Notes under the pieces: generated by a model
Seen by the model: only the letters and a program-made list of their open reading frames with translations
Databases searched by the model: none
What the model was told of the DNA's origin: nothing
Made by a program: the position numbers and the translations under genes
Part shown: positions 1 to 7,932 of the stretch, one piece after another
Layout: each line of letters begins with the position of its first letter
How positions within the stretch are numbered: position 1 is the stretch's first letter
Origin: CAYUNT01 sp964446285
Lineage (GTDB): Bacteria; Sumerlaeota; Sumerlaeia; SLMS01; CAYUNT01
NCBI GenBank assembly: GCA_964446285.1
Contig: CAYUNT010000015.1
Location: 1-37,090 of the forward strand
Reading direction: 5' to 3'
Length of the DNA: 37,090 bases

Positions 1-184
1 CTTTGGCCTCTTCAAGGCCACCGCGGGATTCTTTGCAAAAAAGTGAGATGCGCCCCGGTCCTTCGAGAACCCGTGATTTTGCTTGCCATTTCTGGGCATG
101 GAACATAGCTTTGTTGCCGAATGATGGTTTTGTTTCCCGCGCTTTCCCCAAAGCATTTCATCTTGCCTTTCAAGGAGTTCTCTC

Positions 185-1549
185 ATGAAAACGCCGCCCC
201 TTCCCATTCTCTCCCAGTCCGCGTCTTGCCGCTGCTGCCTGACAGTCCTTCTGTCCGTCTTGCTGGCCTTGGCCAATTTGGGATGGGCCGAAAGCAATTC
301 AACCCAGGGAATTTCGGGAACTCAACTTGCGCAGGTGAAAAAGGCAGAGGGCAAAACGCCCGCCAAGGCGGTTCAGGCCCCCGCGGCAAATGCAACGCCC
401 GCTCCAGCGGCTCCGGCCGCTGCCGCACCCGCTTCCGCCGCGAAAGCCGCGCTTGCGAAAACGCCCTCGCGCGCCGCTTACAAACCGCAAACCCTGCCGG
501 CCAATGTGAAGGCCCTCCTGCCGAAAACCCCGGCGGAACTGCAATCCAAGATGCCAAAAATTGCGAAGGTGAATGTTTCCCAGTTGAAAACCCAACTTTC
601 CGCCGCGGCCGCCGCCGTGTCCGCCAGTTCGGCCCCCGCCCCCACGCCGGCCTCCATGGCCGGAAAAAAGGTCCTGATCGTTTTTCAGGAAAACACGGGC
701 CACCTTTCCTCTTTGCCAGACAACACGCCGCAGGAAATTGTGGACATGATCGCCGTCGTGGTGGACGCGATGGCCGAGAACTTTGAGGACATGAAAAGCA
801 CCCTCCAGAGCAATGGCCGCTACGATCAGGTGGTTTTGCTGACCGACACGAATTGCACCGCCGCCAAACTGCGGTCCAACCTGATCGACTTTACCAAAAG
901 GGGCGCCACGATCGACCTCGTGATCCTCGGCCACGGCAATACGGATTGCCTCGGAATCCACAGCGGAAAGTGGCTGCTCGGCAGCGAGACCTACGATCCG
1001 GCCGCGACGGATCCCTGCTGCACGCACATCCGCTCGCTACTGACCGACGCCCAGGCCCAGGGATGTTCGAGCCTGAACCTGCGCCTGGTCTATATGTGCA
1101 ACTGCCACGGCTCGACGACCAATGACGACTGGACGGCCATCGGCGCGAAGGCGTGTGTCGGCGCGCGCGGCCTGAACTACATGCCCGAGCCGGTGACCAC
1201 GTTCTTCATGCAATACTGGCTCGATGGCCGCTCCGCCTCGGAGGCCGCCCGCAAGTCCTGTGACGACGCCAAGCCGCTTTTCAGCCTGATCTTCCCGCCC
1301 AACGCCGTCACCCAATACATGACCGTGACCGAAACCGTCTGGTGCGGCGAGGAATGGGTCAACGACGGTTGCGAATGCACAAACTGGGTCACGGGGAAAA
1401 AATACAAATGCGGCTGCCTGAAAGCCAAATACTGCGACGTGTCCGTCACTGTCCCCTCGGGCGTGAACCTGACGCCGAACGAGAACATCGTGAGTTCCGA
1501 ACTCCTCACGGCCGGCGACGGCAACATCAGGTTTGACTGGACGTATTGA
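185..1549 (+). CDS. Secreted protein with possible caspase-like His/Cys dyad
   Basis: A 454-residue protein of no family I can name with certainty. The start is well supported: AAGGAG lies about 9 bases before the ATG. Residues 1-35 look like a signal peptide (hydrophobic stretch 19-33, WAES junction). Residues 55-160 are a low-complexity Ala/Pro/Lys linker. A compact globular domain begins near residue 160 (KKVLIVFQEN). In it a hydrophobic strand ends in LVILGHGN (His250) and a later strand ends in LRLVYMCNCHGS (Cys305, Cys307). The order strand-HG then strand-C is that of clan CD (caspase/clostripain/CHAT) peptidases, so a cysteine peptidase-like fold is inferred, not proven. Residues 387-417 hold many cysteines (WCGEEW, CECTNW, CGCLKAKYC) that may form disulfides or bind metal. 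It stands alone upstream of the L,D-transpeptidase, 325 bp away. Confidence 0.8.
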   Translation: MKTPPLPILSQSASCRCCLTVLLSVLLALANLGWAESNSTQGISGTQLAQVKKAEGKTPAKAVQAPAANATPAPAAPAAAAPASAAKAALAKTPSRAAYKPQTLPANVKALLPKTPAELQSKMPKIAKVNVSQLKTQLSAAAAAVSASSAPAPTPASMAGKKVLIVFQENTGHLSSLPDNTPQEIVDMIAVVVDAMAENFEDMKSTLQSNGRYDQVVLLTDTNCTAAKLRSNLIDFTKRGATIDLVILGHGNTDCLGIHSGKWLLGSETYDPAATDPCCTHIRSLLTDAQAQGCSSLNLRLVYMCNCHGSTTNDDWTAIGAKACVGARGLNYMPEPVTTFFMQYWLDGRSASEAARKSCDDAKPLFSLIFPPNAVTQYMTVTETVWCGEEWVNDGCECTNWVTGKKYKCGCLKAKYCDVSVTVPSGVNLTPNENIVSSELLTAGDGNIRFDWTY

Positions 1550-1626
1550 TCCCCAGCCAGACGCCGCAAAGACCTTCTGGGATGCTGGCGGTGGCAAGTC
1601 CTGCCGGTCCGAACCTTTTTGTATGT

Positions 1627-1647
1627 CGTTCGACATTATATCGAACG
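1627..1647. repeat. Perfect 7-bp inverted repeat upstream of the L,D-transpeptidase
   Basis: CGTTCGA and TCGAACG are separated by 7 bases (CATTATA). An overlapping dyad ATGTCG-TT-CGACAT begins at 1623. The 325-bp region between the secreted protein and the transpeptidase has no gene. This dyad, an A-run/T-run pair near 1702-1721 and the 18-mer at 1731-1748 are the only structure I see in it. The dyad could be an operator or a hairpin; nothing decides between them. Confidence 0.4.
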
Positions 1648-1730
1648 GATCGCGGAACGGAACAGTGCAGCAGGGCTTGCCGCCTCTTTGCGCTTTGGCG
1701 TAAAAAAATTGCTGCTTTTTTGCACGAAAT

Positions 1731-1748
1731 ATGTTGACACTGTTGCGC
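1731..1748 (+). promoter_or_regulatory. 18-bp sequence shared with the amidase upstream region
   Basis: ATGTTGACACTGTTGCGC occurs here and again, without mismatch, at 23999-24016. It contains a perfect -35-like TTGACA and two direct half-sites, TGTTGACAC and TGTTGCGC. No good -10 follows at 16-18 bp in either copy. It lies 127 bp before the L,D-transpeptidase start. Because the other copy precedes a peptidoglycan amidase, a common regulatory site for cell-wall genes is a reasonable inference. Confidence 0.4.
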
Positions 1749-1874
1749 CCTGCTCTTTAGCCCTCGGGCGGTTTGATGGGGTTTCTCCGCCGGAACACCG
1801 GCTCCCGTCCTCCCGTCCCTGCTGTAACATACGTTGTTGATGTTCCCTATCCCGTCCGCCGGAGGTCGTCTGTC

Positions 1875-3092
1875 ATGAAAGCGCGCATCGGAATTATTGT
1901 AACAGTGCTCGTGCTGGGAATAGGGGCCGGAGTGTTTCTGGCCTCGAAAATCGCCCTTCAACTGCGTTCGGAACAATTGCACTCGGCCCTCCTCAAAGCC
2001 GAGGTGATGCTGAACGAAGGCAAGGCGGATGAGGCCGTGGCCGTCTTGGCGCCCTGGCGCGGAAAATCCGCCCGTGGCGAAATGGGCGAGCGGCGCCTTC
2101 GCCTCGACATGGAGGCCCTCGACACCGCGGGCCGCGCCAAGGACGCGCGCGATGTGGCCGAACGCTACATCTCTTCGTTCCCCGAGGGAATCGCCCGCGC
2201 CGACGCGGAATTCATTAATTTGCGCCCGGAACTCGAAAAGAAACCCAACGATCCCAAACTGCGCGAACAAGCCGACGCGCTGCTGGCCAAGTATCCCGAT
2301 CATCCGGGCGTGGCGCGTCTGCAAGTGGCGATGGCAAAGGCTGAACTCGCCGCCGGGCACACCAACGCCGCCCGAGAGCGCCTGCTGTCGCTCTGGGATG
2401 CCGGCGTTCCCGCGAGCGAACGCGAGGCCGTGGCGGAACTCCTCGGCGACATCAACATGAACATGCTCTTTTCCGCCGAGCCACAGCCGGGCGACACCGT
2501 CGTCAAACTCAAAGAAGGGCAGTATCTCTATCATATCGCCAAGGATACCGGCGTTCCGATGGAATTGCTGCTCAAGGTGAACAACATCACCGACGCCAAA
2601 CGCATGCGTGTCGGCCAGGAAATCCGCGTGCCCAAAGTGCAGTTCTCGCTGCTTTGCGACAAGGCGGAAAACACGCTGACGGTCTATAACGAGGGGCGTT
2701 TCTTCAAACAATACGCCGTGCGCACCGGACGCGACGCCACATCGACCCCGCCGGGCGAATATAAAATCCTCAACAAGAAAAAAGACCCGACGTGGCGTTC
2801 GCCCATCGACGGCAAGACTTACAAACCGGGCGATCCGGGCAACGAACTTGGCACGCGCTGGATGGCCTTCGAGGGCGACAGCCTCGGCATTCACGGGACG
2901 ATTCATCCGGAAACCGTCGGACACTACGCAAGCAACGGCTGCATCGGAATGCGGACATCCGAAATCGAGGAGCTGTTTGACATGGTTTCTGTCGGCACGC
3001 CGCTGCGCATCGTCGGCAAGCAAGACCTGACCCGCCACCGCATCATCAAAGACGGCGGCGCGGGACGCAGTGAACTGGCTTCCAAACGCTAA
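1875..3092 (+). CDS. LysM and L,D-transpeptidase (YkuD) protein
   Basis: A 405-residue envelope enzyme expected to form or exchange peptidoglycan cross-links, or attach proteins, by L,D-transpeptidation. The ATG at 1875 is chosen because GGAGG lies 9 bases upstream and a membrane anchor follows at once (residues 5-22, IGIIVTVLVLGIGAGVFLA). An upstream in-frame ATG at 1773 would add 34 residues that do not look like an envelope signal. Residues 35-200 are helical and TPR-like. A LysM domain spans about 206-254 (GDTVVKLKEGQYLYHIAKD to VGQEIRVP). The YkuD domain spans 257-381, with His340 in GIHGT and the nucleophile Cys356 in SNGCIGM, so it should be active. A hairpin follows the gene, and the family 9 glycosyltransferase begins 131 bp downstream. 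Confidence 0.93.
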   Translation: MKARIGIIVTVLVLGIGAGVFLASKIALQLRSEQLHSALLKAEVMLNEGKADEAVAVLAPWRGKSARGEMGERRLRLDMEALDTAGRAKDARDVAERYISSFPEGIARADAEFINLRPELEKKPNDPKLREQADALLAKYPDHPGVARLQVAMAKAELAAGHTNAARERLLSLWDAGVPASEREAVAELLGDINMNMLFSAEPQPGDTVVKLKEGQYLYHIAKDTGVPMELLLKVNNITDAKRMRVGQEIRVPKVQFSLLCDKAENTLTVYNEGRFFKQYAVRTGRDATSTPPGEYKILNKKKDPTWRSPIDGKTYKPGDPGNELGTRWMAFEGDSLGIHGTIHPETVGHYASNGCIGMRTSEIEELFDMVSVGTPLRIVGKQDLTRHRIIKDGGAGRSELASKR

Positions 3093-3122
3093 ATTCAAGC
3101 GCGCGCTTTCGTTTCATTCCCC

Positions 3123-3165
3123 CGCCCGCCGTGGTTTTCGCTTGATGGCAAAATCGCGGCGGGCG
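3123..3165 (+). terminator. Possible terminator after the L,D-transpeptidase
   Basis: An 11-bp GC-rich stem pairs CGCCCGCCGTG (3123-3133) with CGCGGCGGGCG (3155-3165), with one G-U pair and a 21-base loop. The following ATTTCCTTTT is only moderately T-rich, so this could be a weak intrinsic terminator or just a processing hairpin. Confidence 0.4.
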
Positions 3166-3223
3166 ATTTCCTTTTGCGGGTATTGATTTTTCGGGGAGTG
3201 CGGCGGCGAAACCGCAAAATGCA

Positions 3224-4432
3224 ATGAACAGCATCCTTATCATCCGCCTGAGCGCAATTGGCGACGTCATCCACACGCTGCCCGCCCTCGCCGCATTGCG
3301 CCGTGCGCTGCCGCGGGCGCGCATCGGATGGGTGGTCGAGGACCTCTCCGCGCCGCTGCTCGAAGGGCATCCGCAGATCGACCGCCTTTACGTGATCCCC
3401 AAACGCCGCTGGCGCGGGCAATGGTCGCGCGTTTGGCGGTCGGAAGTTGTGCCGTTTTTCCGCGCGATCCGCGCCGACGGATGGGACGCGGCAATTGACT
3501 TTCAGGGTCTGACGAAAAGCGGCCTGGCGGCTTGGGCGAGCGGCGCGCCGGTGCGAGTTGGGTTTCGCGGCAAGGATTCGCGCGAGATTAATTGCCTTTT
3601 TGTGAATCGCCGCATCTATCCTCCGGAGGAAGCGCGCCACGTCGTCGAGCGCAACCTCGCCCTTCTCGCAGGTGTTGACGTCGAACCGCCGCGCGAGCCG
3701 GTCTATGGCAAGATTCATGTCCGCGAAGACGAAATCGGATGGGCGCGTGGAGTTATCGCCGATTGGGGCGCCGAGTGGGCCGCCGCGTGGAGGCCGCCGA
3801 CTCGCGAATCGGAAGGCGGAGGTCAGGAAAACGGCAGCGGGCTGGAGGGCAGGGGAGGCATTGCCTTGCTCAATCCTGGCGCGGGATGGCCCACAAAACG
3901 CTGGCCGCCGTGGCATTTTGTCGAACTGGGCGCGAGACTGCACGCCGCCGCCGGATTGCGGAGCGTTGTCGTGTGGGGTCCGCGCGAAGAGCCGCTGCGC
4001 GATGCAATTCGCGGGGGCCTTCAGGAACGCGCCGTGCCCGTCCAGGCCGCGCCGCCCACGTCGCTGCGCCAGCTCGCGGCGCTGTGCCTGGGTGCGGCTC
4101 TATTCGTCAGCGGCGACACCGGACCGGCGCATCTGGCGGCGATGATGGGCATCCCGACGCTGGCGCTTTTCGGCGCTTCGGACGGTCGGCGCAACTCGCC
4201 GTGGGGTCCGCGCGTGGCCACGCTGCAACTCGATTCGCTGCCGTGCATTCCGTGCTGGGACACGCAATGCCGCCTTGCAAAGCCGAGCGAGCAATGCGTC
4301 GGACATCCGGACGCTACTTCGCCGCCCCAGCCCCTGCCGCCGCCATGCCTCGCGCAACTCGATCCCGAACGCGCCGCCCGCGAAGCCTTGCGGCTGCTTG
4401 GAATAAAGGCGAATTATACCAATTTCCCGTAA
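3224..4432 (+). CDS. Glycosyltransferase family 9, heptosyltransferase-like
   Basis: A 402-residue GT-B fold enzyme of the ADP-heptose:LPS heptosyltransferase family, expected to add a sugar to the lipopolysaccharide core at the inner membrane. The N-terminus MNSILIIRLSAIGDVIHTLP is the classic family signature (SxIGDxxhxxP). The C-terminal donor domain has SGDTGPAHLAA followed by GIPTLALFGASD, and ends with the family cysteine pattern CIPCWDTQC. A Gly/Glu-rich insertion at about residues 183-215 separates the two Rossmann domains and looks like low-complexity expansion. Substrate specificity cannot be read from the sequence. It shows that the host is diderm and makes LPS or a related glycolipid. 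No other LPS genes are adjacent, so it is an isolated copy. Confidence 0.88.
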   Translation: MNSILIIRLSAIGDVIHTLPALAALRRALPRARIGWVVEDLSAPLLEGHPQIDRLYVIPKRRWRGQWSRVWRSEVVPFFRAIRADGWDAAIDFQGLTKSGLAAWASGAPVRVGFRGKDSREINCLFVNRRIYPPEEARHVVERNLALLAGVDVEPPREPVYGKIHVREDEIGWARGVIADWGAEWAAAWRPPTRESEGGGQENGSGLEGRGGIALLNPGAGWPTKRWPPWHFVELGARLHAAAGLRSVVVWGPREEPLRDAIRGGLQERAVPVQAAPPTSLRQLAALCLGAALFVSGDTGPAHLAAMMGIPTLALFGASDGRRNSPWGPRVATLQLDSLPCIPCWDTQCRLAKPSEQCVGHPDATSPPQPLPPPCLAQLDPERAAREALRLLGIKANYTNFP

Positions 4433-4474
4433 TTCTGTTCCCTGAATTTGCTCTGAAGGAGCAAAAGAATACAG

Positions 4475-4502
4475 CCCAGGGCAAGCGAAGCGCCGCCCTG
4501 GG
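4475..4502. repeat. Hairpin CCCAGGGC/GCCCTGGG
   Basis: Perfect 8-bp arms (4475-4482 and 4495-4502) around a 12-base loop, 43 bp after the glycosyltransferase stop. It may serve as its transcript end, but no T-tract follows. It is the first of several structured elements filling 4433-4706, a stretch with no gene. Confidence 0.5.
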
Positions 4503-4523
4503 AAACCGAGACACCAACAACAT

Positions 4524-4601
4524 AATCGCCTGGCGCGGTTTTCGCTCTTTCCGCGAAAACCGTGACAGGCGATTGGGAACACGATCAAAGGAAAATGGTA
4601 T
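4524..4601. repeat. REP-like palindromic element, copy 1
   Basis: A 51-bp imperfect palindrome (4524-4574) is built from outer arms AATCGCCTG/CAGGCGATT and inner arms CGGTTTTCGC/GCGAAAACCG, with a GCG/TGA internal mismatch and a 7-base loop. The segment 4553-4601 recurs in inverted orientation at 37039-37087 with 2 mismatches in 49 bases. This is therefore a dispersed intergenic element, not a one-off terminator. Confidence 0.7.
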
Positions 4602-4629
4602 TAGCCACGACCCCCCAAAATACAAAGAA

Positions 4630-4682
4630 GAAAAATTCTTCTGTTTCGTTCCTTTTCGCGCCTTTCGTGGTCTCGTCTGCCG
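4630..4682 (-). repeat. Purine-rich dispersed repeat, copy 1
   Basis: Read on the minus strand, this 53-bp segment matches 25571-25623 at 50 of 53 positions. It contains the CACGAAAGG-type 9-bp-periodic motif (here CCACGAAAGGCGCGAAAAGG). It sits between the palindromic element and the 3' end of hydB. No coding function is seen. Confidence 0.7.
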
Positions 4683-4706
4683 CCTTAGGGATAAAATTTC
4701 GCCTCA

Positions 4707-7700
4707 TTATCTGCGGTCGCAGCGCAGGCACCGCATGGCTTCGGCAATGGCGTTGAGTTTGTGGAACCCAATGGCCACTTCCTCGAAGTTCTTGCATCGC
4801 TGATCGCCCGGCTGGAAACGCATGGCAAATCGTTCGTGCTCGGCGAATTCTTTTTCGTCGGTGGGTTTAGGGATTTCGATCGGGTCGCCCGTATTGAGCA
4901 CGCCCGCGCCGCCAAGATAACGGTCGATTTCGATCGCGGCGCGTTTGCCGTCGGCGATGGCCTGAATCACCACGTCCGGACCGCGCACGGCGTCGCCGCC
5001 CGCGAACACGCCAGGGATCGAGGTCATGCGCGTTTCGGGATCGACCACGAGCGTGCCCCAGCGTGTGACCTTCACATCGTTTTTCTCGATGAAGGGCAAA
5101 TCGGAATGCTGGCTGATGGCGGGGATAATCATGTCTGCCTCGACGACGAATTCTGATCCTTCGATGGGGCGCGGCTTGGGGCGGCCCGAGGCGTCAAATC
5201 CGTGGAGTTCCATGCGGACGCATTGCGCGCCCGCCACGCGGCCCTTTTCCTTTTTTGAATCCGCTGTTGGATGCGTGCCGCTGCCATCGCTGCCGCCATT
5301 GCCGTCAATAAACGCCACTGGCGCAACCAGGCACTGGATTTCGATGCCTTCCTCGACGGCCTCCTTGATCTCGCGGCGGTCGGCCGGCATGTCTTCGATT
5401 GTGCGGCGGTAGAGGATCGTCACGTGTTCCGCGCCCAAGCGCAGCGCGGTGCGCGCGGCGTCGAAGGCCGTGCTGCCTCCGCCGATCACCACAACGCGCC
5501 GGCCTACGGGCATTGGGCGGTGCAGGTTTACTTCACGCAGGAAATGCAATCCATACACAACCCCTTCCAGGTCTCCGCCCGGCAGATCGGCGTGGTTGGG
5601 GAACTGCGTGCCGGTTGCTATATAAATAGCGTTATGGCGTTCGCGCAAATCCTCGAATGGCACGTCGCGCCCGACCTCGACGCCCGTTTGAATCCGGACG
5701 CCCACTTGCGTAATCATGCGGATTTCGTGATCGAGCACCGCCTTGGGCAGGCGGTATTCGGGGATGCCGTAGGCGAGCATTCCGCCCGCGACAGGCTGCG
5801 CCTCATAGACCATGAGGTCGTAGCCGAGGCGCGCCAGATAATACGCGCACGTCAGCCCCGACGGTCCCGCGCCGATCACGCCAACCGACTGCGCTTTCTT
5901 CGGGAAAACGAGGTCGTGATGCGGCTCTTCGTTTTTGAACACATAATCCGAGGCATAGCGTTTGAGATCGCATATTGCCACGGGATCGTCGAGTTGCGCG
6001 CGGCGGCATTTGCTTTCGCACGGATGCGTGCAGACGCGCCCGCAGATCGCCGGGAAAGGATTGTCTTTGCGGACGAGATAGTAAGCGTCGCGCGGGCGTC
6101 CGGCGGCCACGAGCGCCACGTATCCGGGCACGTTCACACCGGCCGGGCAGGCGTTCTGGCACGGCGACAGGAAGAGGTCTGAGCACACGCCCGCGCGGCA
6201 ATATCCGTGGCGGATGTGCTCCTCGTATTCATCGCGGAAATAGCGCAGCGTGCTCAGAACAGGATTTCCGGCGGTTTGCCCCAGGCCGCAGATGGCCGTT
6301 TCCTTGCAGGTTCGAGCCAGTTCCTCGAGAATTTCGATGTCGCCCGGGCGGCCCTTGCCGCGCGTAATGCGTTCGAGAACTTCGAGCATCCGTTTTGTGC
6401 CAATGCGGCACGGCACGCATTTGCCGCACGACTCATCCTGCACAAAATCGAGGAAAAACCGCGCCACATCGACCATGCACGTGTCTTCGTCCATGATGAT
6501 GAGGCCGCCCGATCCCATGATGGTGCCGAGGTGAACCAGTGAATCGTAGTCGATGGGCGTGTTGAGATGCTCGGCCGTGAGGCATCCGCCCGAGGGGCCG
6601 CCCGTTTGCGCCGCCTTGAACCGCTTGCCTTTTTTCACGCCGCCCGCGATGCCGAAGACAATTTCGCCGAGTGTCGTCCCCATCGGGACTTCGACGATCC
6701 CTGTGTTTTCCACGCATCCGGCCAGCGCGAACACCTTGGTGCCCTTGCTGTTTTTTGCGCCGATCGACGCGAACCAATCCGCGCCGCGATGCACAATCAG
6801 AGGAACATTCGCCAGCGTCTCGACGTTGCAGATGATCGTCGGCTTCTGAAAAATCCCCTTCTCGAACGGGAAAGGCGGCTTCTGTCGGGGTTCGCCGCGC
6901 CGCCCTTCGATTGAGGCCATGAGCGCCGTTTCCTCGCCGCAGACAAATGCCCCGGCGCCGATGCGGATTTCAATGTCGCAGGCAAACGATGTGCCCATTA
7001 CCGACTGCCCGAGCAATCCGCGTTCGCGCGCCTGGGCAATGGCCGCCGCAATGCGTTCGACCGCCAGCGGATACTCGGCGCGCACATACACGAATCCCTT
7101 TGATGCGCCAATCGCCCATGCGCAAAGCAGCATTCCTTCGAGAATCGCGTGCGGAGCGCCCTCGAGCCGCGAACGGTCCATGAACGCGCCCGGCGCGCCC
7201 TCGTCGGCGTTGCAGACAAGATACGTGTCTGAATCCTGAGGGACGGCGCTCGCATCCTTTGGGGGTTCGACCACTGCCTTGCGCCCGGCTTCGAGTTTCA
7301 GCCCGGTCGGGAATCCACCGCCGCCGCGCCCGCGCAGGCCCGAGCGCTTGATTTCCTCGATCACCGATTCGGGCGACATCGAAGCGAGCGCCTTCGCCAG
7401 CGCGCGATAGCCGTCCGCAGCGATGTAGGCCTCGATCGAGGCGAAGGGCATGGCGCCGCAACGCGCCGTGACAAGCCGCATCTGGCGCCGGAAAAAATCC
7501 ATGTCCGCCATGCGCGGCACGGGCTTTTTCTCGCGCGGTTCGCAAAAGCACAGTTCCTCGACAATGCGGTCGCCCACCAGGTGCTCGCGCACGATGCGAT
7601 TCATGTCCTCGGGTTTGAGGCGCGTGTATAGAACGCCGTCCGGCTCGACGACGAGCGTCGGCCCGAGGTGGCATGACCCGAGGCATCCGGTTTCATAAAT

Positions 7701-7916
7701 CAAAACGTCGTCGCTCAGCCGCGCGTCGGCCAGCGCGCGCTTGAGGGCCTCGCGCACGGACTGGCATCCGGAAGACACGCATCCGGCCCCAGCGCACAAG
7801 AGAAGCCGGTATTGATACTGCTGCTCCTCGCGGCGGAAATGCGCGGCGATGCGTTCGAGGTCCTCGATCGAGGTGATGACGGGGCGGGTCAGCGCGGTGG
7901 TGTTGGCAGGGGTCAT
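4707..7916 (-). CDS. hydB: HydB/NuoF-like subunit fused to a GltD/NfnB-like NADP(H) flavoprotein
   Basis: A 1069-residue flavin and iron-sulfur protein, about 400 residues longer than ordinary HydB. Order of parts: thioredoxin-like [2Fe-2S] domain (Cys41, 46, 51, 78, 82); NuoF-type FMN/NADH domain with GLRGRGGGGFPTG (193-205); SLBB-like region (about 400-470); [4Fe-4S] site CGKCVPC (497-503) with Cys543. The usual HydB ferredoxin tail is then replaced by a GltD-type half: cysteines 586, 590, 625, 629, 633 and 637 for two clusters, FAD motif GAGPSG (682-687), pyridine-nucleotide motif GGGSTAFD (812-819) followed by YRR, and GVFAGGD (969-975). YRR at this place is typical of NADP(H)-binding GltD relatives. 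Inferred role: couple NAD(H), NADP(H), ferredoxin and, through HydA, H2. It lies 16 bp downstream of hydC in an operon. A low-complexity insert lies at 870-895. Confidence 0.9.
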   Translation of the reverse strand: MTPANTTALTRPVITSIEDLERIAAHFRREEQQYQYRLLLCAGAGCVSSGCQSVREALKRALADARLSDDVLIYETGCLGSCHLGPTLVVEPDGVLYTRLKPEDMNRIVREHLVGDRIVEELCFCEPREKKPVPRMADMDFFRRQMRLVTARCGAMPFASIEAYIAADGYRALAKALASMSPESVIEEIKRSGLRGRGGGGFPTGLKLEAGRKAVVEPPKDASAVPQDSDTYLVCNADEGAPGAFMDRSRLEGAPHAILEGMLLCAWAIGASKGFVYVRAEYPLAVERIAAAIAQARERGLLGQSVMGTSFACDIEIRIGAGAFVCGEETALMASIEGRRGEPRQKPPFPFEKGIFQKPTIICNVETLANVPLIVHRGADWFASIGAKNSKGTKVFALAGCVENTGIVEVPMGTTLGEIVFGIAGGVKKGKRFKAAQTGGPSGGCLTAEHLNTPIDYDSLVHLGTIMGSGGLIIMDEDTCMVDVARFFLDFVQDESCGKCVPCRIGTKRMLEVLERITRGKGRPGDIEILEELARTCKETAICGLGQTAGNPVLSTLRYFRDEYEEHIRHGYCRAGVCSDLFLSPCQNACPAGVNVPGYVALVAAGRPRDAYYLVRKDNPFPAICGRVCTHPCESKCRRAQLDDPVAICDLKRYASDYVFKNEEPHHDLVFPKKAQSVGVIGAGPSGLTCAYYLARLGYDLMVYEAQPVAGGMLAYGIPEYRLPKAVLDHEIRMITQVGVRIQTGVEVGRDVPFEDLRERHNAIYIATGTQFPNHADLPGGDLEGVVYGLHFLREVNLHRPMPVGRRVVVIGGGSTAFDAARTALRLGAEHVTILYRRTIEDMPADRREIKEAVEEGIEIQCLVAPVAFIDGNGGSDGSGTHPTADSKKEKGRVAGAQCVRMELHGFDASGRPKPRPIEGSEFVVEADMIIPAISQHSDLPFIEKNDVKVTRWGTLVVDPETRMTSIPGVFAGGDAVRGPDVVIQAIADGKRAAIEIDRYLGGAGVLNTGDPIEIPKPTDEKEFAEHERFAMRFQPGDQRCKNFEEVAIGFHKLNAIAEAMRCLRCDRR

Positions 7917-7932
7917 GGATTCCCGCTCCTCC

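Noticed and set aside
1527..3098. 523-codon minus-strand frame antisense to the L,D-transpeptidase
   Set aside because: Antisense frame kept open by GC-rich codons; the plus strand encodes intact LysM and YkuD domains.
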